Assembly: GCA_030671315.1 (NCBI GenBank)
Contig: DAOUZW010000059.1
Location: forward strand, 1-6,872
Reading direction: 5' to 3'
Length of the DNA: 6,872 nt
DNA from: Candidatus Bathyarchaeota archaeon
GTDB taxonomy: Archaea; Thermoproteota; Bathyarchaeia; 40CM-2-53-6; RBG-13-38-9
How positions within the stretch are numbered: position 1 is the first letter of the stretch; each line of letters opens with the position of its first letter. The notes below the pieces were generated by a model. That model saw only the letters and a list, made by a program, of their open reading frames with translations, was not told the origin of the DNA and did no database searches. Positions 1 to 5,126 of this stretch are shown here, one piece after another. The position numbers and the translations under genes are program-made.

Positions 1-48
1 TTTTCCATCTTTTCTTCTGAATATGCTGCCTACGCCTTGATTCACCAT
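1..48 (-). CDS. Start of an unidentified small basic protein (N-terminal fragment)
   Basis: On the minus strand an ATG at 48-46 opens a frame that stays open to the window edge and gives 16 residues, MVNQGVGSIFRRKDGK. A GAGG element lies 4 bases before the ATG as a plausible ribosome binding site, and a TATA-like box lies about 40 bases upstream. An in-frame stop precedes the frame, so this would be the true N-terminus. The short glycine-rich start followed by a basic RRKDGK patch reminds me of small conserved hypothetical proteins of Thaumarchaeota, but that is a weak memory and no function can be assigned. A GTG start in another frame (58-56) also stays open, so the reading frame is not certain. 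The gene is divergent from the UPF0201 gene. Confidence 0.45.
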   Translation of the reverse strand, partial: MVNQGVGSIFRRKDGK

Positions 49-84
49 TTTGCCTCACTTTGATTTCATGAACAAACCCGTCGT

Positions 85-94
85 CTATATAAAT
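85..94 (-). promoter_or_regulatory. TATA-like box for the leftward gene at the window edge
   Basis: The minus strand reads ATTTATATAG here, a good match to an archaeal TATA box. With the usual spacing of about 26 bases, transcription would begin near position 63, about 15 bases before the ATG at 48. The core (TATATAAA, 86-93) is nearly symmetric, so it could also serve the plus strand, which would give the UPF0201 gene a leader of roughly 75-90 bases. The assignment rests on spacing only. Confidence 0.45.
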
Positions 95-163
95 GGTGAT
101 GATTATTCAATGTTTTAAAAAGATCCAAATGAGATTTTCAACAACTTCGTATCTGTGGTTGAA

Positions 164-170
164 TTTATTA
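164..170 (+). promoter_or_regulatory. Possible TATA box for the UPF0201 gene
   Basis: TTTATTA lies about 26 bases before position 193. Archaeal spacing would place the transcription start at or near the first TTG of the UPF0201 frame. The transcript would then be leaderless if translation starts at 193, or have a leader of about 15 bases if it starts at the second TTG (208). The match is only moderate in AT-rich DNA. Confidence 0.35.
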
Positions 171-192
171 TGAATTTGATGAATAAGAATAA

Positions 193-615
193 TTGAGGCG
201 CTCAATATTGGAAGATGTAACTGTAATCGTTGAATCAGATGTTCTGCCTACTGAAGACGAATCTAAGGTAGAGCGTGCTGTACGTAACATATTTCCATTA
301 ATTGAAGTTCGTCTTGAGGAAAATAATGGAAGAAGAATCAAAGGCTATGCAAAAGGACTGAAAATATTATCTGAATTACGTAATCTATTGAAAAGAAATA
401 GAATTAGGGCTGCAGCAAGATCCATAATGTTGAGGTCTATATCCGCTTCAAGCATAACAGTGACCTTGAATAAACAGGCAGCATATGCTGGACACGTTTC
501 CTTTACAACGGATCCAAATGAATCGCCTTTGGGTCCTATAATCCTGACTATCCAATCACCAACACCTCAAGAAGTTATAGATTGGCTTGTGAAACCAAAA
601 AGACAAGAATACTAA
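193..615 (+). CDS. UPF0201 family protein, possible RNA-binding protein
   Basis: The 140-residue product matches the archaeal UPF0201 family (COG1931 as I remember it). The family signature is a beta strand running into a PTED motif (VTVIVESDVLPTEDE, residues about 9-23), then a KVERAVRNIFP helix and a basic stretch rich in Lys and Arg (about 57-76). The C-terminal part ends in a helix around EVIDWL. Crystal structures of family members resemble RNA-binding folds such as ribosomal protein L5, but no biochemical role is established. The start is uncertain. A stop codon lies immediately before TTG 193. A second TTG at 208 has a GAGG element (195-198) 9 bases ahead and would give a 135-residue protein whose N-terminus fits the family better. 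The gene stands alone on the plus strand and converges on rnz with only 12 bases between the stops. Length is normal for the family. Confidence 0.85.
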   Translation: MRRSILEDVTVIVESDVLPTEDESKVERAVRNIFPLIEVRLEENNGRRIKGYAKGLKILSELRNLLKRNRIRAAARSIMLRSISASSITVTLNKQAAYAGHVSFTTDPNESPLGPIILTIQSPTPQEVIDWLVKPKRQEY

Positions 616-627
616 CTGATTACAGTC

Positions 628-1542
628 TCATGTATGCAATGGACTCTTAATAGGTAGCTTCATCAGATCATGAGCTAAGATAGTGTCTTGGAAGATCCTT
701 TTTGCTTCCTCAAGAAGATGACTTGCATCTTCATACATTGCACTAATATGAAATAATACAAGATTTTGCGTTTGCGCTTTTTTTGCCACGGTTGCTGCTT
801 CTTGTGCAGTGGAATGGCCACATTCTTCTGCTTTATCCCTTTTAGAATTATCAAAAGTAGAGTCATGGATTAAGAAAGTCGAATTCTTGGCAAGCTCCAG
901 AGCTGAATCACACGGTCTCGTGTCAGTGAGATAAGTAATCTTGCTTCCACTTCTCGGATGACCAAGAACATCTTTCGGACCAAATTCTTTGTCGTCAATT
1001 ATTATTGTCCCGCCAGCTTGTAGTTTCTTCCATAAGGGGCCTTCTTGGATTTGCAGATTTCTAGCTTTTTCTGGATCAAATCTACCTGGTTTTTCTTTTT
1101 CGATCAGAGTAAATCCAAGACATTCAATTCCATGTTCAAGGTTGTCTGCAATAACTGTGTACTCTGGAGCATCCAATATTTTGCCTGGAACTATCGAATG
1201 AACTTCCAGTTCGAACCTTTGATTAAATTTTACTGTATTATTTACTCCTTCAATGAATTCTGCTATTCCATCAGGACCAAAAATCTCTAGTTTTTGTTGT
1301 CTTCCGAGGAAAGACATTGATTGAAATAGGCCTGGTAATCCTAGAACATGATCTCCATGCATATGGCTAATGAATATTCTCATCTTTTTATTGAATCCAA
1401 GTTTGGCAGCACCCATCTGTCTTTGTGTAGCTTCTCCACAATCGAACATTAGAAGTTCGGGTCCTCTGCGGAGGACAACGCTTGGGAGTCCTCGATATTT
1501 GGTGGGCATTGACCCTCCAGTTCCCAAAAAAATTAGCTCCAT
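628..1542 (-). CDS. rnz: Ribonuclease Z, tRNA 3' processing endonuclease
   Basis: This 304-residue metallo-beta-lactamase protein cuts the 3' trailer from precursor tRNAs so that CCA can be added or exposed. The start at 1542 gives the classic N-terminus MELIFLGTGGS; a longer start at 1557 adds five non-conserved residues. Visible zinc ligands are H60, H62, D64 and H65 in SHMHGDH, then H137, D207 in TDTRP and H265 in HIS. H243 in GHST is the usual catalytic helper. The tRNA-binding exosite arm, with KPGRFDP and a GP-rich turn, is present at about 150-180, so this is the short RNase Z form. Two motifs differ from what I expect: HDSTF (226-230) in place of HEATF, and HISAMY (265-270) where HISxRY is usual. 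All metal ligands are intact, so it should be active. It is the last gene of the leftward cluster, 19 bases after the methyltransferase stop. Confidence 0.95.
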   Translation of the reverse strand: MELIFLGTGGSMPTKYRGLPSVVLRRGPELLMFDCGEATQRQMGAAKLGFNKKMRIFISHMHGDHVLGLPGLFQSMSFLGRQQKLEIFGPDGIAEFIEGVNNTVKFNQRFELEVHSIVPGKILDAPEYTVIADNLEHGIECLGFTLIEKEKPGRFDPEKARNLQIQEGPLWKKLQAGGTIIIDDKEFGPKDVLGHPRSGSKITYLTDTRPCDSALELAKNSTFLIHDSTFDNSKRDKAEECGHSTAQEAATVAKKAQTQNLVLFHISAMYEDASHLLEEAKRIFQDTILAHDLMKLPIKSPLHT

Positions 1543-1561
1543 GATGTCATTCCACATGAAT

Positions 1562-2602
1562 TTACTTTTTGTTGAAGACCACTAATTCTCTTACTAAGCT
1601 CTTATGTACTCTCATGACATGGCTTTCAATGATGTTAAGGCCGCTATCAAGTCCAATGTTTTTGATATTTACATTGATCGGACTTGCGATGCAAAGATGT
1701 CCATCTCTGGATAGAATTCGATTCACTTCAATGAAAAACTCTTTCATTAATTTTTGTGGTCTTATGCCCATTGTTGACGATCCACGGCCATAAGGAGGAT
1801 CAGTTGCAATAGAGTTTACGTTTTCGTATGGACACATTCTTGAGTCTGCTATTAACAGAGATGCTCCATTAACGTCGTAGTGTTTAAGATTTGTATTTGC
1901 CTTGTTTATCATCACGTAATCTCGATCAGAACCCACTACTTGGCAGCCTAATAATCCTCCTTCAATCAGAATTCCTCCGACACCACAAAATGGGTCAAGT
2001 AATATTTCGTCTGCTTTAGCTCTTGATAAATTAACAAAGCATCTTGCTAGTAGTGGGTCTATTGTGGAAGGATGCAATTCAGGTCGAAGTTTTGGTGTTC
2101 TCGATTTTAGACTGTTGGTTTTACAACTGATTTTCTTAAGCCCAAAAAAGAAATGGTCAATATCACTAATTCCTATGAATTGATTGTCTGGGTGTTTCAA
2201 ATCCACTTTCGTAAGAGGTAAAGATGATTCAATAATGTGACCAAGTTCTCGTTCCAGACGCATTTTGTTAATGTGTTCTGAGGATCCAAATAGTTTTGAT
2301 ACTCTTACAGAGAAACTACTTTCAGAATCAACGTACTCCAAGAAGTCAATTTGTTTGATTTCGTTAATGATTTGCTCTTCACTGTTTTCACATTGGAAAA
2401 TCAGGTTTCCTGCGACTTCGCACATTCCGGCTCTTTTCTTAACTAACTGTAAACATTTTGGATTGGCGTTTAGTGTGAGTATTTTTGGATTAGTTGATAC
2501 TTTATCATATTCCAATTTTTCTGCTTCTAATATTGCCAGCACTTCTGCCGCTGGAAGTGTTGGGTGTTTTCCAGAAAGGAGGAAGAATAGTTTAGAGTTC
2601 AA
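1562..2602 (-). CDS. THUMP-domain tRNA (guanine-10-N2) methyltransferase, Trm-G10 type
   Basis: The 346-residue protein fits the archaeal Trm-G10 family (TIGR01177), which uses S-adenosylmethionine to make N2-methyl- or N2,N2-dimethylguanosine at position 10 of tRNA. The N-terminal part (about 1-60) is the ferredoxin-like N-terminal region and the THUMP RNA-binding domain follows (about 60-160). The segment HPSTIDPLLARCFVNLSRA (177-195) leads into the Rossmann domain. Motif I is DPFCGVGG (203-210), an acidic residue of the ribose-binding strand is near D226, and the catalytic DPPYGR is at 268-273. The frame opens with TTG at 2602. The next ATG would remove the conserved KLFFLLSGKHP start, so TTG is preferred. 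It overlaps the end of prs by 11 bases, which suggests co-transcription and perhaps coupled translation. Length is typical. Methylation of another tRNA site cannot be excluded, but the architecture favours G10. Confidence 0.88.
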   Translation of the reverse strand: MNSKLFFLLSGKHPTLPAAEVLAILEAEKLEYDKVSTNPKILTLNANPKCLQLVKKRAGMCEVAGNLIFQCENSEEQIINEIKQIDFLEYVDSESSFSVRVSKLFGSSEHINKMRLERELGHIIESSLPLTKVDLKHPDNQFIGISDIDHFFFGLKKISCKTNSLKSRTPKLRPELHPSTIDPLLARCFVNLSRAKADEILLDPFCGVGGILIEGGLLGCQVVGSDRDYVMINKANTNLKHYDVNGASLLIADSRMCPYENVNSIATDPPYGRGSSTMGIRPQKLMKEFFIEVNRILSRDGHLCIASPINVNIKNIGLDSGLNIIESHVMRVHKSLVRELVVFNKK

Positions 2603-3479
2603 TTAATTTCCGCAGAGTTTCTGCAATAATAGGTGCAACGGAGATCTTACAGAATTGATTGGGAACTGTATCGGTTGTTACGATATCTGTTATGCCGGAG
2701 TCTCTCATCTTTTCCTCAGCATTTCCAACCAAAAGAGCGTGAGTACATGCTGCAACTATTTTTTCAGCACCACAATTCTTTGCAATCTTTGATACGTTGG
2801 CTATTGTTCCTCCGGTAGATATCATGTCATCGATGATCACAATGTCTTTTCCATGAAAGTCTAGATCTTTTTTTGCTGTCTCGACTTTGCCTGTAATTCT
2901 GTCTCTCTGTTTTTCGAAGAAAGTGCAATTGGTTTTCAAGATTGAAGATATGGTTTCAGCATGATTTGCTGCTCCTTTGTCTGGAGCAATAATGCATGGA
3001 TCTGAAAGTGTCATACTCTTCAAATGTTCAGCAAGTAGAGGTATTGCTGATATGTTTAAACTTCTCATTTTGAATTCTTTTAATGATTCTTCCTGATGTG
3101 CATCGATAGTTAAGAGGAGGTCTGTTCCAATGGTGTATAGAAGATTACCTATCGATCTATTACTAACAACTTCGCCTGCTCGAAATCTCTTATCTTGCCT
3201 TGCATAGGGGAGGTATGGAATTACGACGTTAAGATTCTTTACACCGAATTCTTTGGCAGTATCCAATATAAACAATAATTCCATAAGGCGTTTGTCTTGT
3301 TTGGGGAAACAAGATTGAATTACTATTAGGTCATCTTCATGAAATTCTTTTGGAAATTTCATGTAGGATTCGTCATCAGGAAACACCTTTGATTCTAGAT
3401 TAATATATGGTAGGTCAAGCCTTTTTGCGATATCAGACCCAAGTTTTTCTGAACTGAACCCGCCGACAACAACTACCAT
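2592..3479 (-). CDS. prs: Ribose-phosphate pyrophosphokinase (PRPP synthetase)
   Basis: This cytosolic enzyme transfers pyrophosphate from ATP to ribose 5-phosphate, giving PRPP for purine, pyrimidine, histidine and tryptophan synthesis. From the ATG at 3479 the protein has 295 residues, close to the short archaeal forms. The N-terminal half shows FPDDESY (33-39), PYLPYARQDKRF (88-99) for nucleotide binding and DAHQ (126-129). The C-terminal half shows APDKGA (165-170), the catalytic-loop segment EKQRDR (189-194) and the PRPP-binding loop IIDDMISTGGT (215-225). A TTG at 3485 would add two residues, but the ATG is the better choice because VVVVGG directly follows. Prs is the first gene of the leftward cluster with the tRNA methyltransferase and rnz, and probably carries the cluster promoter. 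No key residue appears lost. Confidence 0.96.
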   Translation of the reverse strand: MVVVVGGFSSEKLGSDIAKRLDLPYINLESKVFPDDESYMKFPKEFHEDDLIVIQSCFPKQDKRLMELLFILDTAKEFGVKNLNVVIPYLPYARQDKRFRAGEVVSNRSIGNLLYTIGTDLLLTIDAHQEESLKEFKMRSLNISAIPLLAEHLKSMTLSDPCIIAPDKGAANHAETISSILKTNCTFFEKQRDRITGKVETAKKDLDFHGKDIVIIDDMISTGGTIANVSKIAKNCGAEKIVAACTHALLVGNAEEKMRDSGITDIVTTDTVPNQFCKISVAPIIAETLRKLIEL

Positions 3480-3536
3480 AGGCAATCACAATTTTTGGTA
3501 TTATTGAGAAAATTGGTAGAATGATAATGTAGTATC

Positions 3537-3544
3537 ATAAATAT
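3537..3544 (-). promoter_or_regulatory. Possible TATA box for the prs cluster
   Basis: The minus strand reads ATATTTAT. With archaeal spacing, transcription would begin near 3514 and leave a leader of about 35 bases before the prs ATG. The DNA is AT-rich, so the match is suggestive only. Confidence 0.35.
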
Positions 3545-3555
3545 CTAGGATCTAA

Positions 3556-3570
3556 AACAACATTGTTGTT
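3556..3570. repeat. Perfect inverted repeat, possible operator
   Basis: AACAAC and GTTGTT are exact reverse complements separated by ATT. The repeat lies about 15 bases upstream of the proposed prs TATA box, between two divergent promoters, where an activator or repressor dimer could bind. Six-base arms can arise by chance, and no family of regulator is recognised. Confidence 0.3.
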
Positions 3571-3650
3571 ATTTAACTAAACGTATATGCCGTCTTAATA
3601 TGTGCACGCTATTATGATGTAACTCATTTTTTGTTGCCACACGCTACATT

Positions 3651-3658
3651 AAAATATA
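3651..3658 (+). promoter_or_regulatory. Possible TATA box for the synthase-family gene
   Basis: AAAATATA would place the transcription start near 3680 and give a leader of about 28 bases. A second AT element, AATTTATT at 3681-3688, would instead place the start near 3710 and make the transcript leaderless. The sequence does not decide between them, and no clear Shine-Dalgarno element precedes the ATG at 3709. Confidence 0.35.
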
Positions 3659-3708
3659 GATAGAATGAGTGTGACTGGATAATTTATTGAAAAGTAAATG
3701 AATCGGTA

Positions 3709-4944
3709 ATGCGTATGTCGCCTAAGGAAATTGGAGATTGGAAAAGTTATTTCCATGAAATGCCTTTAGATGTAGATCCTCTTATTGATGATTCTACACT
3801 CCGAGACGGGGTGCAGATGCCTGGAATAGCAGCATCTCCGGAAAATACTGCGAAAATCGCTGAACTACTGGATGGAATAGGTGTAGAACGTATAGAAATA
3901 CATCATTTTCAGGATCCCGATAGACAAGCTGTGAAACTGATACATGCAAAGAATCTTAAAGCAAGAGTGGCGGGTTGGTGCAGAGCTGTAAAAGGTGATA
4001 TTGATAATGCTTTGGAATGTGATTTTAAAGAAGTAGGGATCTCACATCCAGTTTCATATATTCATCTAACATCAAAATGGCCTGATCTTTCTGTCGAAGA
4101 TATTCTTTCTAGAGTCACTGATGTTGTTGAATATGCAGCCAAAGATCAAGGTCTAAGAGTATTCGTACATGGTGAAGATAGCACAAGAGCTGATTGGGAT
4201 TTTGAGAAGAAATTCATCAATACTGTGGCTGACGCAGGTGCTGAGGTATACAGGGTCTGTGATACTGTAGGTCTTGCTCTATCAGACATTAATGCACCTC
4301 TTCCCAATGGTATCCCAGCAAAAGTTCGAGCTATACATAAAGAGACAAAGATTGGTGGTGTTGAGATACATACGCATGATGACCTAGGAAATGCTGTAGA
4401 GACAACACTTGCAGGTATAAAGGCGGCCTCTGGATTATATGAAAAAGTCTACAGCAGTACAACATTCTTAGGAATAGGAGAGCGCGGTGGAAATGCAGAA
4501 ACAGAGAAAGTCATTATGAACTTATATCTTCACTATGGAGTCAAGAAATTCGAAGCGAATCTGCATAAATTCAAAAAAATTGCTAATTTCATAAGTAAAG
4601 CTACAGGCTATGCTGTTCCACCCAATAAGGCAATGCTTGGAGACTACGCATTTGCACATGAATCAGGTATTCATGCACATGGGGTTCTGAGTAATCCGCT
4701 TACATACGAGCTCTATCCGCCAGAAATTGTAGGTAATAGTAGGTTATTGACTATTGGTAAACAATCGGGAACAGCTGCAATAAAGAACAAAATGGAAGAG
4801 ATGGTAGGTAAATCATTTGACAAAGATGACCCTATGCTTGAAAATGTGGTTGGAAGAGTCAAGAAGATCTATGAACATGGCAGAAAAGCTTCTTTGAGTG
4901 AGTCTGAATTCAGAAAGATTTTGAGTGAAGAAAACATCATTTGA
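3709..4944 (+). CDS. Isopropylmalate/homocitrate/citramalate synthase family enzyme
   Basis: The 411-residue protein is a DRE-TIM metallolyase of the group that condenses an acyl-CoA with a 2-oxoacid. The TIM barrel starts at about 25. TLRDGVQ (30-36) supplies the conserved Arg and the metal ligand D33. HTHDDLG (221-227) supplies the other two metal ligands. GIGERGGNAE (255-264) closes the barrel, and FAHESGIHAHG with TIGKQSG further on forms the linker subdomain. The C-terminal LeuA regulatory domain of feedback-controlled isopropylmalate synthases is absent, as in homocitrate synthases. The segment where relatives usually carry GFP or TSPAAS reads HHFQDPDRQ (65-73), so the 2-oxoacid pocket differs and the substrate is open: homocitrate, citramalate, Re-citrate or another product. 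Both family signatures (PS00815 and PS00816, as remembered) fail only at their last position (T47 and E231). ATG 3709 or 3715 may be the start. The gene appears to be transcribed alone. Confidence 0.85.
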   Translation: MRMSPKEIGDWKSYFHEMPLDVDPLIDDSTLRDGVQMPGIAASPENTAKIAELLDGIGVERIEIHHFQDPDRQAVKLIHAKNLKARVAGWCRAVKGDIDNALECDFKEVGISHPVSYIHLTSKWPDLSVEDILSRVTDVVEYAAKDQGLRVFVHGEDSTRADWDFEKKFINTVADAGAEVYRVCDTVGLALSDINAPLPNGIPAKVRAIHKETKIGGVEIHTHDDLGNAVETTLAGIKAASGLYEKVYSSTTFLGIGERGGNAETEKVIMNLYLHYGVKKFEANLHKFKKIANFISKATGYAVPPNKAMLGDYAFAHESGIHAHGVLSNPLTYELYPPEIVGNSRLLTIGKQSGTAAIKNKMEEMVGKSFDKDDPMLENVVGRVKKIYEHGRKASLSESEFRKILSEENII

Positions 4945-4981
4945 TCTTGAGTAATCCTGCAATTCTTTGAGAAATCTAATA

Positions 4982-4989
4982 TTTTTCTT
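4982..4989 (+). terminator. T-rich candidate terminator after the synthase-family gene
   Basis: TTTTTCTT lies 38 bases after the stop codon. Archaeal intrinsic termination mainly needs a T-run in the non-template strand, so this is a reasonable candidate. No strong hairpin precedes it. Confidence 0.4.
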
Positions 4990-5080
4990 AGTTGTATCAA
5001 ACACAATACGAGTGAGCTAGCTAGTTAATACGAAAACTTACTGAGAAAACGTTATCAGAATTTCATTTCGTTCCAATATG

Positions 5081-5088
5081 GATATATG
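5081..5088 (+). promoter_or_regulatory. Possible TATA box of guaA
   Basis: GATATATG lies 39-46 bases before the ATG at 5127. Usual spacing puts the transcription start near 5111, downstream of the upstream ATG at 5100. If correct, this excludes 5100 as the start and gives a leader of about 15 bases. The rest of the gap 4945-5126 shows only the T-run and a CTAGCTAG palindrome (5017-5024). Confidence 0.4.
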
Positions 5089-5126
5089 ATAAATTCAATA
5101 TGACCATTCTATGTTGGGTTAAATGG

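Larger units (their letters stand above)
3486..3708. other. Intergenic region with divergent promoters
   Basis: These bases separate prs (leftward) from the synthase-family gene (rightward). I see no ORF of any length and no RNA gene. The region holds a TATA-like box for each flanking gene, a 15-base inverted repeat (3556-3570) and two copies of a CACGCTA motif in the same direction (3605-3611 and 3640-3646). It is long compared with the other gaps in the window, which fits a control region serving both transcription units. Confidence 0.7.

Noticed and set aside
170..207. Frameshift at the start of the UPF0201 gene
   Set aside because: The 140-residue frame already contains the full expected family N-terminus, so no lost upstream sequence is needed.
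1206..1217. CCAGTTCGAACC, which resembles a tRNA T-arm
   Set aside because: It lies inside rnz coding sequence, and no acceptor, D or anticodon stems can be assembled around it.
989..1290. Two open plus-strand frames opposite rnz (989-1201 and 1045-1290)
   Set aside because: They lie wholly within rnz on the opposite strand, have biased composition and match no family.
1543..1557. RNase Z start at 1557
   Set aside because: It adds MWNDI ahead of the typical MELIFLGTGGS start. It is possible, but less likely than 1542.
2265..2606. Open plus-strand frame of 113 codons opposite the methyltransferase
   Set aside because: The opposite-strand protein has clear THUMP and N-terminal features here, and this frame shows no recognisable domain.
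3802..3813. Val in TLRDGVQ as a lost catalytic residue
   Set aside because: That position varies in the family (Glu, Asn and Leu occur), while the metal ligand is the preceding Asp, which is present.
4813..5004. Minus-strand frame across the end of the synthase-family gene
   Set aside because: It overlaps the conserved coding end, lacks a recognisable motif, and is explained as a chance antisense frame.
5100..5126. Longer N-terminus of GMP synthase from the ATG at 5100
   Set aside because: The added residues MTILCWVKW do not resemble the family and would lie between the TATA-like box and the expected transcription start. The ATG at 5127 fits better.
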